The translations under genes and the position numbers were made by a program. The notes below the pieces were generated by a model. That model had not been told where the DNA came from and made no database searches. It saw nothing but the letters and a program-made list of their open reading frames with translations. This document shows, one piece after another, positions 15,001-23,931 of a stretch of DNA of 64,000 bases (position 1 is its first letter; each line of letters opens with the position of its first letter). The DNA lies in NCBI GenBank assembly GCA_963281255.1, contig OY725503.1, positions 930,001 to 994,000 on the forward strand, given 5' to 3'. The stretch is from Aphrocallistes beatrix (lineage: Eukaryota > Porifera > Hexactinellida > Sceptrulophora > Aphrocallistidae).

Positions 15001-15659
15001 GTACTGTACGAAAGCAATTCCACACTGTATCGCTAATAATAATGTCATGAAATGATGAAAGGAAGTGGTATTACAAGCAAAATTAACTTAAGTTATGGCA
15101 TTTAGACAATATGGAGTCTCTTATAATCCAAATTTATAAAGAGTGGCCCATTCTTCAAATGAATTAACTTTCTGACCTGAAGATTGAGTTAGATTATTTA
15201 AAAGTATACGTACACCTATATTTTATGGTTAATAAAGTGGAGCCTACTCGTGGAATATGTTACCGTTAAAACGTCAAATCAGTTAATATGTACAACTATA
15301 ATGCCTGAAATTTTACAAATCACATCACATCAAATCATATCAAATCAGCATCAAAATCAGCATCACATCAAATCAGTCAAATCACATCAAATCAGCTACA
15401 TATTTACATAATACGTAGCAGTGATTTGATGTGGGACATACATATACGATATTTAAATCTACAAATACTATTATTTCTAGTGGCGCAACAATCTAGCACA
15501 ACAATAGGACGAGGACTCCAGGACAGAATAAATTCTCTCCTCAGCGAGGCTAAGAAGCATCATCAACCTGAATCAGTCTCGAACAGAGATGAAAGTCCGA
15601 TTCTCCGGAGAATAAGAGAAATCGAGAACACAAGAAAAGAGGAAGAGAAAATTCTCTAA
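89..15659 (+). CDS. Dystrobrevin/dystrophin-family EF-hand and ZZ-finger protein, spliced, 5' partial
   Basis: Sixteen exons join in phase: 89-163, 1492-1765, 2358-2443, 3114-3193, 3505-3606, 4100-4217, 4557-4611, 4669-4708, 4774-4833, 6159-6301, 6729-6794, 7276-7640, 10119-10372, 11490-11949, 12147-12230, 15481-15659 (about 812 residues to the stop). Exon 1 reads SYRAAFKL, like the SxYRTAxKL start of the dystrophin EF-hand region. Two EF-hand-like helical blocks follow, then the family motif EGPSFG (3505 exon). A ZZ finger spans 4557-4833, with CxxC pairs CAGC, CANC and CQRC and a closing HKASH. The basic AAKKSILRN stretch after it matches dystrobrevins. The tail is Ser/Pro-rich and ends in a short charged helix; I see no long dystrobrevin coiled coil. 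In the family these proteins link the membrane dystrophin-glycoprotein complex to syntrophins. The N-terminus lies left of the window. Family is confident, subfamily (dystrobrevin or dystrotelin) is not. The large introns hold mobile DNA. Confidence 0.85.
1826..2016. repeat. hAT-like MITE family A, copy 1 (191 bp)
   Basis: Imperfect terminal inverted repeats: CAAGGTATTATACAG on the left, CTAGATAATCCCTTG on the right. The interior holds CATACGCCTAAATCGATAAA and a GGAGCG/CGCTCC hairpin. Near-identical copies in opposite orientation lie at 6366-6556 (also 191 bp) and 52461-52644. It lies in an intron of the dystrobrevin-like gene. The target duplication is unclear because a second MITE abuts the right end. 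Confidence 0.75.
2021..2245. repeat. hAT-like MITE family B, 225 bp, with 8-bp target duplication
   Basis: Ends CAAGGTTTCATCC and GGATGAAAGCCTG are inverted repeats, and CTTGGTAC flanks both sides (2013-2020 and 2246-2253). The interior is full of GCGCCTA/TAGGCGC and CATACGCC motifs, shared with family A. A longer copy is at 58912-59355. The 8-bp duplication and CAGG-type ends fit the hAT superfamily. Confidence 0.8.
4411..4531. repeat. Small fold-back repeat
   Basis: The arm GTAGATATTGGATATAGTGA recurs inverted as TCACTATATCCAATACATAT, with a third degenerate copy between them. It lies in the intron just before the first ZZ exon. It looks like a fold-back MITE. No target duplication is clear. 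Confidence 0.6.
6366..6556. repeat. hAT-like MITE family A, copy 2 (191 bp)
   Basis: Runs CAAGGGAGTATTTAG to CTGTATAATACCCTG, inverted relative to copy 1. Flanks GTTATATG and ATTATATC match at 6 of 8 positions, consistent with a decayed 8-bp target duplication. It is in the intron 6302-6728. Confidence 0.75.
8508..8542. repeat. Perfect 14-bp hairpin beside the Tc1 insertion
   Basis: TTGTATAATTTACA and TGTAAATTATACAA form perfect arms around one base, about 25 bp from the left end of the Tc1 element. AT-rich palindromes can be favoured Tc1/mariner targets or replication hot spots. No function is inferred. Confidence 0.6.
8568..9931 (-). mobile_element. Intact Tc1/mariner transposon
   Basis: The element is 1364 bp, flanked by TA at both ends. 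Its inverted repeats begin CACTGGCGGTCATAAATAAT and agree for about 29 bp. It contains one open transposase gene on the minus strand. It sits in intron 7641-10118 of the dystrobrevin-like gene, antisense to it. Intact ends and frame suggest a recent, possibly still mobile, insertion. Confidence 0.95.
8682..9710 (-). CDS. Tc1-type transposase, DD34E
   Basis: The 342-residue protein is the full family length with no stop or frameshift. The N-terminal half has two helix-turn-helix units: the first near residues 10-50 (EGYSQRQIADRVE), the second near 85-125. The catalytic triad is visible: D in VIFSDESRF, D in QQDNAPCH, and E in NPIENLWD exactly 34 residues later, giving DD34E. It cuts and pastes DNA at TA sites by binding the terminal repeats at 8568 and 9931. 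The start MSIYKRR lies about 220 bp inside the right TIR, a normal layout. Confidence 0.95.
   Translation of the reverse strand: MSIYKRRIALENRGKIVALDQEGYSQRQIADRVECCQKSVSLILKKEKTNGGLADRPIPGRARKTTRREDSLLVRKSKADRFKTAPQIRNEIRREHGIDISISTTQRRLREVGLIGRKPRRKPRLTVKHKKARIAYARAHRDWTPAQWARVIFSDESRFLLYRSDGRVYVRRMPGEEFHETCVQTTVKHGGGGIMVWGCMTANGIGLLCDVKGSLNGRSYIDILDNNLIPSIHLHALTNNCQFQQDNAPCHRSSLVKEWFESNGIDVMDWPAQSPDLNPIENLWDHIGTTIHEYNPTNHKELLSAIHEAWNGITIERLSKLFDSMPRRCAAVIKAKGGPTRY
10742..11068 (+). other. Candidate extra or alternative exon with a GC donor (dystrobrevin-like gene)
   Basis: Inside the intron 10373-11489 a 109-codon open stretch follows a CAG acceptor in phase 0. It could end at AAG|GCAAGA, a GC-type donor, also in phase 0, so inclusion would keep the reading frame on both sides. 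The peptide is Ser/Pro and Lys-rich (begins KKNTLSPSK), like the neighbouring tail exons. No usable GT donor in the right phase was found, and the frame closes at 11080. It may be an alternative exon, a lost exon or chance. Confidence 0.4.
11313..11461. repeat. Self-similar fold-back repeat (ATAGTTCG motif)
   Basis: GGAAATAGTTCG appears twice on the left and its complement CGAACTATTTCC twice on the right, with AAAGTCGAAC variants between. The element ends about 30 bp before exon 11490. It resembles the other self-similar MITEs in the window, but no target duplication was identified. Confidence 0.55.
13468..13600. repeat. Dispersed repeat with GGCATGGAC motif
   Basis: Holds CCTATAAGGAGATGCCCTTA, then GGCATGGAC and CGTCCGTCCGT. 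Related pieces lie at about 14650-14710, 22470-22590 and 36034-36072. It is an interspersed family of unknown class within the last large intron of the dystrobrevin-like gene. A similar piece follows the 248-bp tandem array. Confidence 0.55.
13787..14528. repeat. Three tandem 248-bp units, almost identical
   Basis: The block starting at AGATTTCTTAATGTTTC repeats at exact 248-bp spacing three times. Units 1 and 2 match throughout; unit 3 differs at about two bases (near 14389 and 14451). Each contains GTTGAGTCCCCCCAATAATA and ends ATAGTAGGGCATTAGTCGAT. A 73-codon minus-strand frame repeats in each, but this is expected of a repeat and is not taken as a gene. The array lies in intron 12231-15480. 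Confidence 0.9.
14525..14962. repeat. GATC-rich low-complexity repeat
   Basis: Two blocks (14530-14605 and 14825-14962) are made of scrambled GGATC, CGATCC and GATCCGATC units on both strands, so each can fold on itself. A piece of the GGCATGGAC repeat lies between them. A related stretch occurs at 38885-38990, also next to the phrase AGGGCATTAG. It is probably a self-similar MITE. Confidence 0.55.
15314..15402. repeat. Imperfect ATCA-type simple repeat
   Basis: A run of CACATCA, AATCA and CATCAAATCAG units ends about 80 bp before the final exon of the dystrobrevin-like gene, within the intron near its polypyrimidine tract. Confidence 0.7.
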
Positions 15660-16576
15660 CAATCATCCACTACACTTACTAGGGATATATCATGCTAGCC
15701 CTCAACCAACTTAAATCGTTAATTATCAAAATGTATATGATGAGATCAAGAAATATATACACAATCTAATTTCGTATGCTTTCGACTGAGATTTTACCAA
15801 GAATGCTAACTCTTCAAATTTCGCAATTGGATGCTCAATATATTTCTAACTTTCCAATTTCTATTGTGTTAGTAGTAGTTTGTACTCACTTCAAATTGTT
15901 TAATGTTACATGTGATGCACGTAGATGTTGTTAAATAAATCCGTTGATTATACACGAGTGAGAGTTGTGACCATCTTTAGTAATGTTGAGAAACACTGAG
16001 GTGTGAGATGTGGCGATAATTATTAGAAGACGGTCAGGCTTCATTGGTTGGAGTATGTGGTGACTCACATGCTCATGACACGAATACCTTTCCTCGCTTT
16101 TCTCGAGTGGATTCATTGAATATCCAGATGTATCATATCAGTATTACGTATATCAACTCTTTTCGAGTTTGATAGTCCAATTTTACATAATATCATTGCA
16201 ATCAGTGGAGTAGTGCTCAAAATTAACGTTGGGGAGCGCCTGTTAAATAGTATTTTATGCCAAAATGTTGGTAGAACATGAACATATATCGAATGTTGTT
16301 ACAAAAGGTTTTGTGATCGCCGCTGCTACATAATACTGCGAAAGAATAAGGCAACCTACTCAAGAAAATAGAGAGAATTTACACGCCGCTCCCCCTGCAC
16401 TTCACCCCTGATAGCAATTCAACCTGCCGAATAACTCTGTATGCAAAAATCCCTGGGTGTCCTTGTTTTTCATATTTTCAAGGGATGTAATACCACGTCT
16501 ACGGAAAATGTGCCACTCCATCTTTACACAAAAGGACACATTGATGCTCAGCAGTTGCTAGAACGCTTTACTGATA
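15660..16576. other. 3' flank of the dystrobrevin-like gene; no gene seen
   Basis: AT-rich sequence after the stop. A possible polyadenylation signal AATAAA lies near 15935. No open frame with recognisable content and no clear repeat boundary were found. Confidence 0.4.
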
Positions 16577-16877
16577 CAGTACACCCTCGCTAATCCGAAC
16601 AACTCTGTGCCAATGATCGAAAAAATCGTTCGGATTAGTGAATTTGTTCCGATTAGTGAAATAACACTAATTCAATGAAGTATTAACTATCATAAATTTG
16701 TATTGTTAGAATGTTAAAAGAATAATATTTTGTTATGATTGCAGTTTTTAACGAGGTTTCTCAATCATTGAAAGATATAATATTATAAACGTTGATTTAA
16801 AGTACAGAGGCGAAAAGATTATATTTTGAGTTTTCGGATTGTAAGAATGAAGGGTTCGGACTAGCGAGGGTGTACTG
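16577..16877. repeat. TA-target MITE (pogo/Tigger-like), 301 bp, copy 1
   Basis: Starts CAGTACACCCTCGCTAATCC and ends with the inverse GCGAGGGTGTACTG, flanked by TA on both sides. A second full copy of the same length lies at 20656-20956. The left part carries an internal hairpin around GATCGAAAAAATCG. Ends of the CAGTAYACCC type with a TA target fit pogo/Tigger-like elements. It has no coding capacity. Confidence 0.85.
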
Positions 16878-16879
16878 TA

Positions 16880-17707
16880 ATTATATAGTGTAAAGACTAG
16901 TGGCCTGTAACAGGTACAACTGTACCAGTGTTGTCCAAAGAGCACAAAATATGCACTCGCGCTCCTGCTCCTGGTTTAGAGTTACAGTTTGTATTCAATT
17001 ATCTGGAAAATCACGTCATTTATCCAGTCATTAAACTGCTATTAAATTAATCATCCTATACGACGTATATTATTAATTTTTAGGAGAGCGTATGAGTCTG
17101 ATACTCGAGGGGTGATCCCAAGTTTGATTACCATTAACCATGACAGGGAACAGTCCTTAGTCCCATGCTCTCGGATTGGTCATCACTGAATTGTACATGC
17201 ATCAAGGAAATAGATATTCTAAGATAAAATAATGCAGAGCTTTCACGGTGACACTCAAATTCACTTTGCACATTCCAGCACTCAAAACAAGTTGCGTAGA
17301 AGGTTGAAATATGGTGCACCGTGAGCAGATTGAATATCATGCACTAACTCCAGAATGTTGGGCTGGACTCTCAATGAGTAGTCTCAATCATAGGTTCTTG
17401 TATGGAACATGATACCTATGGCTTCGAAAGCAAATTTGCAAAAAGTTATAGGGTTCACATGACCATATATATTAACAAGAATATCCTTGACAACGCTGGA
17501 ATGTAAAAAATTCCATTCTGAAATTCTATAGCTACCCCATAGGCGTCAAAGTAGCCATTATGGGCGGGCAATGCCCGCCCATATTTTGACTTTAATATAC
17601 GAACACAAACTAATGAGTCCAAAAATGTGAAATGATCAATTAAAGTAAGAATGTTTTATCTTACTAGATCTCAAGTTTTAAAGATTGACCCAATTATGTT
17701 AAGAGAG
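16880..17707. other. Intergenic; no gene seen
   Basis: No convincing frame. A short palindrome GGGCGGGCAATGCCCGCCC lies near 17560, and a related GGGCGGGCAT phrase occurs near 36590, suggesting a dispersed repeat fragment. Confidence 0.4.
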
Positions 17708-19287
17708 TAGGGATCGACCGGGAATCCCGGTTTTGCCGGGATCGCCTAAATTTACCGGGATCTAGCCGGGAATTTAAAAACCTTTATGTAGTGGAACTCA
17801 GAATGAATGAATATTATATTCATGTAATTTATGGTTAAACGTATTTATTATACACTATAGACATTAACATTAATTTATTTCAGAATTCTGGACACCCCGC
17901 TATTCCGAATTCCGATCATTCTTTTAGGACGAAACCCTACCTAAGGCTACCTTTAACCTCAGAAATACGGTCAATTCATAACATCAATAGTTCACTACTT
18001 GTTGAATCAATAGTTACGTGTTAAACCAAAACATTTTATTGACAATTATACGAGTACACATACCAATACATTGCAATGTAGATACATACATATCTATAAA
18101 TGCTGAACACCTTACTCCGTCAGTAATTCCTGTTTTGAAATAATGGCATCTTCACTAAAAAGAACAATTTCTGGGGTATGGACTTACTTCACTATAGACG
18201 AGTTAGATGATTCGATAGCAGTGTGCAACATAGAAAAATGTTCAGCGAAATCCCGAAGAGTACGCCGTGCTCCTAGTGGCGCTGAAAAGAAAACATACTC
18301 GACAAAAGGATTGTGGACTCATCTCAATTCTCATCACCATGATGAGTATAAGCAAGCGAGTGAAGTTAAGAAGGCTGAACAAGATGAAAAAAGGCTAAAA
18401 CTTTCGAATGAAGAGAAACACAATGAAATCTACAGCATAGCGACAAGTATGAATATGACGAAGCAACTGACTTTCCAGCAGACATCCGATCGGCAGAAGA
18501 AGTGGACCGAACATCATCCAGAGCAACAGTTAATAACATTTCGTTTAGCTGAGTGGGTTTGTAACGCTATGCTTCCCTACACAATTGTGGAGGATGATCG
18601 TTTTAAAGTAATGATTAATCAACTTAACCCAAGGTTTGTTATCCCAAGCGAGAAGAAATTACGTCAAAAAATCTTTCCAGATATGTATATACAAACGAGT
18701 ATACCAACATATAAAAATGATTACAGCGAGTGATATTTTTCATTTCTGTTCCATAACTACAGACATCTGGTCATCTCAGAGTATGCATAGTTTTATCAGT
18801 ACAACGTTACACTTCATTGATAATAATTAGAAACCCAAGATGGTAGTTTTGAAGTGTTTCCCAATCGATGAGTCGCACACAGGCCAACACATTGCAGATG
18901 TGCTTGGTAATATAATGGCAGAATGGAAACTGAACCACAAACTCCACGTAGTTTTGCGTGAAAATGCCCCAAATATGATTAAGGCGATGAAATTGAATGG
19001 ATGGAAAAGTGCAGGATGCTTTTTGCACACTCTACAGTTAATTGTTGATCATTCCATTTTTGAACAAAGCGGTGTTAAGTTAATGATGACCAGGGCTAAC
19101 AAATTAGTGTCTTACTTCAAACATAGCCCCAAGGCAATGTACATTCTTCACAAGCACCAAAAAGCATTGCACGAGGAATATATGCGGTAACTAAATATTG
19201 ATGCGGGCGGTGGAGCTGAAACAAGTTTCCAATTAAGAGTGGCCTGACCTTTGCTCACTTCAGAAAACCCGTTTGTTCTACTACATA
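17708..19287 (+). mobile_element. Decayed hAT transposon, left end and transposase region
   Basis: The likely left end starts TAGGGATCGACCGGGAATCC and is followed by CCGGGATC repeats. The body contains a broken BED-finger transposase (18143-19190). No matching right end was seen. Sequence recognisable as hAT stops where a Tc1 remnant begins at 19288, so the end was lost or displaced. Confidence 0.7.
18143..19190 (+). pseudogene. hAT transposase with BED zinc finger (ZBED-like), broken
   Basis: Frame 1 (18143-18733, 196 residues) starts MASSLKRT. It has a BED-type finger: W13 and F17, Cys28/Cys33, and the LWTHLNSHHHDEY histidine end. The protein then shifts frame near 18710, where the second frame carries TTDIWSS (first catalytic Asp region). 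A stop follows at 18828. The same frame then continues with HVVLRENAPNM, where family members have Asp, and GCFLHTLQL, the conserved CxxH. At least one frameshift and one stop, plus an Asp-to-Glu change, make it inactive. Family assignment rests on these motifs. Confidence 0.85.
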
Positions 19288-20632
19288 CAGTCTGTTACAT
19301 AATTATTCGGAATTATATTTGACAAATTTTTCTTACAATATTATTCATGGTCAACATTCTAAGTTAATAGATATTATCTACATTGCTAAAATTCAATATT
19401 ATATAGAAAATACATTTGAGTTGTTAACCATTTGACATCTGCGCGCCATTGATGACCAGTATGGCTTAAGAAAATCAGAATCTAGCCTCCTCCAGGTGGC
19501 CTCCAACATGTTCTTTAGCTCTGGAATTGTGAACCTTTTAACTTTTTTGGTTGGCTAAAGCAATTCCTGCTTTAACCAACCAAAAAGGTTCACAATAGGA
19601 TTGAGATCAGGGTTTTTGAAGGCCACGGAAGTACTTTGGGCACTTTTGAGCTCAGCCAATGCTTGACCTTTATAGCGGTATTTTTAGGATCGAGTTGCCA
19701 GTAATTTTCAGGGAAAACGTAAGCCTGGGCAAGTAGATGACCTTGAAGGATGTCTAGAAATAAGGTACTATCCATATTTTGATTGAAAATACAAAGAGAG
19801 AAGTCCCCAATGAAGAGAATGCCGCCTATACGTTAATCATTGGTGTATGTTTAGTCATGGGGACACATCTTTCTCAATCTGATTTTGTCCACATTTTAAT
19901 TTGTTCCCTGGAGAGCTATACCGACATCCCATCAGTAAAAACTGTCTTAGCCCATTATATCTTGGAGTATTTGAATCTCTTCGCCCATTATATACGATAC
20001 AAATGATTGTTATCGCTAAGCATTGGCCTCTTTGTCGGGTCTCTCTTAGAATAACTCAGATCTATCAAGGCCCGGCGTACTGTCTAGCAATATACTGTAA
20101 TGGGACCTCTACTGGCTAATGTTCTTAACGACAAATACGGTTTCTGCCTTATCTGTTGGCTAATCAAGTGTTTAATTCCATTCCTTAGAGAACTTGGCCT
20201 TCCAACATCTTTTTAATGTGAGATATCGATTCCTTTCGCAATTCTTGACCTAACATAATAAATTGTAGACAAGCTTACATCTACAATTTGAGAAATTTCT
20301 ATTGGTGCATGCTAATTGGGTTCTAGCAATGTTTTAATAGTCTCTCTCTTCAGAAGTTGGGTCAATTCTAAGTGTATTAATATATAAATTGTAGAATATA
20401 GATGAGAAAAGCTAAATTAATGCAGTAATACCGGAAATGACGTCACTATATTCTCATATAGAGCAATAAAATTTTTGAGGGATGACAGAGTTCCGAGTTC
20501 AATCTTAATTTTGTAAATACTTGGTTATACAGTACTAAAAAAAGCAATATGTTGGAGTATAAGAGATCAAAATTTCCTAATATGGTCAAATCCATTATAA
20601 GCTAGAATTCCGAATAATTATGTAACAGACTG
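19288..20632 (-). mobile_element. Dead Tc1/mariner element
   Basis: Flanked by TA, with inverted repeats starting CAGTCTGTTACATAATTATT at both ends; length 1345 bp. The minus strand near 19590-19775 encodes a relic of the DDE domain (KVKHWLSSK, VPKVLPWPSKT, then a frameshifted LNPI-like end). The expected DNDPKHT motif reads LDPKNTA, so the second catalytic region is damaged. No full transposase frame remains. It lies against, and probably within, the hAT remnant. Confidence 0.85.
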
Positions 20633-20655
20633 TAAGTACATCAATATAAACAATA

Positions 20656-20956
20656 CAGTACACCCTCGCTAATCCGAACAGCTCTGTGCCAATGATCGAA
20701 AAAATCGTTCGGATTAGTGAATTTGTTCCGATTAGTGAAATAATACTAATTCAATGGGGTATTAACTATAAAAAATTTGAATTGTTAGAATATTAAGGAT
20801 AATATTTTGTTATAATTACTTCTTTAATGAGGTTTATCAATCTTATTGAAGTGTATAATATTATAAACGTTGATTTAAAGTATAGAGGCGAATAATATTA
20901 TATTTCGGGTGTTCGGATTGTAAGAATGAAGTGTTCGGATTAGCGAGGGTGCACTG
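20656..20956. repeat. TA-target MITE (pogo/Tigger-like), 301 bp, copy 2
   Basis: Same ends as copy 1 (CAGTACACCCTCGC; right end GCGAGGGTGCACTG), TA on both sides and the same 301-bp length. It ends 220 bp before the start codon of the oxidase gene, so it may lie in that gene's promoter region. Confidence 0.85.
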
Positions 20957-21176
20957 TACTGATATTGAGCTATTGGAGTGTTGTGTCTACTAATATACCT
21001 GATGTCAATTGGGATACTCTACAGAATAAATTTAACACTCGTCCCAGGTTTGATGGTGTCAACAGGAGAAATGCCTACTAACTACAAGTACTCTAGGATA
21101 TAAACACCAAATTAATATCAATCCAACAACAAAACTTCATCAAGAAAACGCCTTTCATTAACTTCGTTATATAGTA

Positions 21177-22319
21177 ATGTCTCAATCAAATTTCTACGAT
21201 GCAGTAGTGGTAGGCGCGGGAGTAGAGGGCTCATCCACTGCAATGTGGTTAGCTCGTAAAGGTGTCAAGACACTCTTACTGGACCAGTTTGAATTGGGGC
21301 ATACTCGTGGTAGTTCTCATGGAGGTAGCAGGATAATCAGGTACAACTTGACCAAAGATGTCGACATTGAAATGATGAAAACTGCCTACACTATGTGGGC
21401 AGACATTGAGAAGGAAGCTGGAGTCAAACTAGTTGAGAAGTGCGGCGGTATCGCGTTTGGAAAATATGATCAGTCAGTTCTGATTAATACGATTCCTCCT
21501 CTAAAACGTGCCAGGATTCCACATGAGGTATTGGGTGCAAAAGACATTGCAAATCGATTTCCATTTTTGGAAAAAATACCTACCGACTCGATTGCAGTGT
21601 ATGAGCCTGATGCTGGCATTCTGCACGCTAGGAAGTGTCTCCTAGCTATGCAGAAGCTATTCCTATCTCACGGAGGCACCATCCTGGACAGGTATAAAGT
21701 GGTAGGGATCACGCCTGGAGAGAGGATTGAGGTGAACTGTGAGAACGGTACCTTCTACTGTAACTCATTGGTTGTGTGCGCAGGAACTTGGGCGAACAAA
21801 GTTCTAGCTTATACCAACTTAAAGTTAGCTGTCATGCCTGAACGAATTTGTGTCTCCTATTGGGAGAAAACAGACCCCATTTCTAATAAAATACCGGTGT
21901 TTTTTTCTTATGGGGAAGAACAACAGTTCTTTGGCATGCCGGATTGTGAATATCCCGGCCTTTTCAAGATTTGTACCCATGGTGGCACTCCTGTAGATCC
22001 AGATCATCGTGATAAAGAGCCAGATAACTCAAAGTTAAAATTCACTACGGAATTTATTCGCTCTATGATTCGCGGCGTATCTACGAAACCCAGCATTCTT
22101 GAGACGTGCATGTATACAGTCACTCCTGACACAAGTCCTTTCTTAGATCGACATCCTCAATACTCCAATATCGTTATTGGAGCTGGGTTTTCAGGACACG
22201 GATTTAAACTTTCACCTGTGGTTGGATCCATTCTATCTGGGCTGGTATTAGGGGAAGACATCCCTTTTGATATATCCCACTTCAAAATTGCAAGGTTCGA
22301 GCGGAAATCAAAGCTTTAA
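21177..22319 (+). CDS. PIPOX: Peroxisomal sarcosine / L-pipecolate oxidase-type flavoenzyme
   Basis: The 380-residue single-exon protein is full length for monomeric sarcosine oxidases. Residues 13-18 (GAGVEG) form the FAD-binding glycine loop after the first beta strand. RGSSHGGSR at 44-52 is the family flavin-contact segment. Cys311 in ETCMYTVTPD matches the cysteine that holds FAD covalently. GAGFSGHGFKLSP (334-346) is the conserved C-terminal FAD motif. The last three residues SKL are a type 1 peroxisome signal. The family oxidises sarcosine or L-pipecolate, releasing hydrogen peroxide. Substrate preference cannot be read here. The lack of introns contrasts with the dystrobrevin-like gene and could reflect retroposition or transfer; the SKL end argues for a settled eukaryotic gene. 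Confidence 0.93.
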   Translation: MSQSNFYDAVVVGAGVEGSSTAMWLARKGVKTLLLDQFELGHTRGSSHGGSRIIRYNLTKDVDIEMMKTAYTMWADIEKEAGVKLVEKCGGIAFGKYDQSVLINTIPPLKRARIPHEVLGAKDIANRFPFLEKIPTDSIAVYEPDAGILHARKCLLAMQKLFLSHGGTILDRYKVVGITPGERIEVNCENGTFYCNSLVVCAGTWANKVLAYTNLKLAVMPERICVSYWEKTDPISNKIPVFFSYGEEQQFFGMPDCEYPGLFKICTHGGTPVDPDHRDKEPDNSKLKFTTEFIRSMIRGVSTKPSILETCMYTVTPDTSPFLDRHPQYSNIVIGAGFSGHGFKLSPVVGSILSGLVLGEDIPFDISHFKIARFERKSKL

Positions 22320-22469
22320 AATCAATGATTTATAGTGTGATTTATCGATTTCCAGTTTGCAATAATTTGTTTGTTATTTGCTTTTCCAAAAAATTGTTTC
22401 TACTTGAAAAGAAGTTAGAATGTAGATACGTATATGAATTTTACCTTTAGTTACAATAACTGTGTATAG

Positions 22470-22600
22470 CAGGATGTCCATACGGCATGGACAGTGCACC
22501 AAGTCCGTCTGTCTGTCCGTCCATATGCGCGATCCTACGAAATCTAACAGTATGATTTCTATCAAAGTTGGCATGAATCTGATTTTCAAATGGGGCTAGA
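22470..22600. repeat. Dispersed GGCATGGAC repeat, copy
   Basis: CATACGGCATGGACAGTG followed by GTCCGTCTGTCTGTCCGTCC and CCTACGAAATCTAACAGTA. This matches the repeat at 13468-13600 in order of motifs. Confidence 0.55.
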
Positions 22601-22659
22601 AGTTTCCATTACAACTTGATTAATGTTTGCGTATGTGTATATATATGTATATATATATA

Positions 22660-23007
22660 TGTAACGAATTGATCGAAGAAACTACCAGCCACAGAAAACT
22701 GATTTTTGGCATGTGGGAGCCTTTTGGCTATGGCTCCACTAAGTTCTGGCCTCAAGCGAAAACGTTGACTCATCATGGAATTATGACGCCATTGTCACCT
22801 TTTTTATTATTAGAAATTTCAGTTTTTCCTATAACTCTGCCATTTTTAATTATAAAAAAGGTGACAATGACATCATAATTCCATGATGAGCTGACATTTT
22901 CGTCTGAGGTCAGAACTTAGTGGAGCCATAGACAAAAGACTTCAACATGCCAAAAATCAGCTTTCTGTGCCTGGCAGTTTCTTCAATTAATTCGTTCCAG
23001 ATATACG
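22660..23007. repeat. Fold-back element, about 345 bp
   Basis: The left arm contains AACGAATTGATCGAAGAAAC, ACTGATTTTTGGCATG and CATCATGGAATTATGACG. The right arm carries the inverse of each in reverse order, ending in AATTAATTCGTT. The centre is near 22830. No coding capacity and no clear target duplication. Confidence 0.75.
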
Positions 23008-23225
23008 AGTATATACACAAATATATACAAAAGCATCAATCTTTAGTTTAAATAGTAAGGTTATACCTGCATTAATTAACAGATAACAGGGTATTTTATC
23101 TGAAATTGATACGTATATATTAGTGTCATTACTTATTGAACACCCTTATTCTTAAAATTGATTAGCAAAATTAGTTACTTAAATATCAAAAGGATCCCCC
23201 AGTTTGCCTCCACCTTTATCATGTA

Positions 23226-23376
23226 GTTACCATCATGACTCCTCCACAAAGTGCCGCGATGCCAAGTGTGGATAGTCGATCACATAAACTTATCATATAT
23301 TCATCAATAACTGTATTCGACTACTCACTTAGCATCGCGGCACTTTGTGTGGAAGTCATGATGGTAACTACGTACA
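23226..23376. repeat. Short inverted repeat around a 60-bp spacer
   Basis: TAGTTACCATCATGACTCCT and CCACAAAGTGCCGCGATGCC on the left recur inverted on the right as GGCACTTTGTGTGGAAGTCA and TGATGGTAACTA. A likely fold-back MITE between the oxidase gene and its relic. Confidence 0.65.
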
Positions 23377-23454
23377 TGAGAAAGGCGGAGGCAAACTCGG
23401 GCATCTTTCGGAACTTGTTTATGTGTGGTGTGGATGTGTGGAAGGATCGTGTCT

Positions 23455-23625
23455 GCAATGGAGTTAGTAGATAACTTTTTCAAAAATGGAAACTGATTTG
23501 CAACATCTTCAGCATTCAATACTTCATGTGGAATACTGGCACGCTTTTGAGGATGAATTGTGTTATTCAGAACTGACCGATCATGTTTTGAGCCTGATGC
23601 TGGGATTAGCTATCTTTCAAGCCTG
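23455..23625 (-). pseudogene. Relic of a second sarcosine oxidase-type gene, internally inverted
   Basis: On the minus strand, 23583-23455 reads DRSVLNNTIHPQ, then IPHEVLNAEDVANQFPF, then KLSTNSIA. This is about 70 percent like residues 100-140 of the oxidase at 21177. Immediately after it, on the plus strand (23590-23610), lies EPDAGI, the next piece of the same protein. Block order suggests the original copy was on the plus strand and an internal stretch of about 130 bp flipped in place. No other part of the gene was found. Confidence 0.75.
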
Positions 23626-23828
23626 ACTGAATGTGTTTTATTTTTGGGACAAAACAAGAGTCAACTCAATATTGTATCACTCGAATATTTGCTCAGATCT
23701 AAGCATTTCATTTAATATTTAAAAATGTGTTTTACTACTTGTAATATTAAGCTTACTGTTGTGAATTAAATATTATTTTATCGTTATCAAGCTTTTAATT
23801 TACAAAACCAATTTTCTCCCCATTAACT

Positions 23829-23931
23829 GTAGAATGCCCAGCATTTATATGGCTTCACTTGCATAGAAAATGGCTGGGAGACATCCGCGATATCGGGGAC
23901 ACTGTGTCCCCAGTGGGCATTCTACGCTTAA
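23829..23931. repeat. Small MITE with GTAGAATGCCCA ends
   Basis: GTAGAATGCCCA at the left and TGGGCATTCTAC at the right are perfect inverses, with GGGACACTGTGTCCC near the right end. About 103 bp, non-coding. Confidence 0.65.

Noticed and set aside
19779..20119. Plus-strand frames of 72-75 codons
   Set aside because: They lie antisense to the dead Tc1 transposase and have no features of their own.
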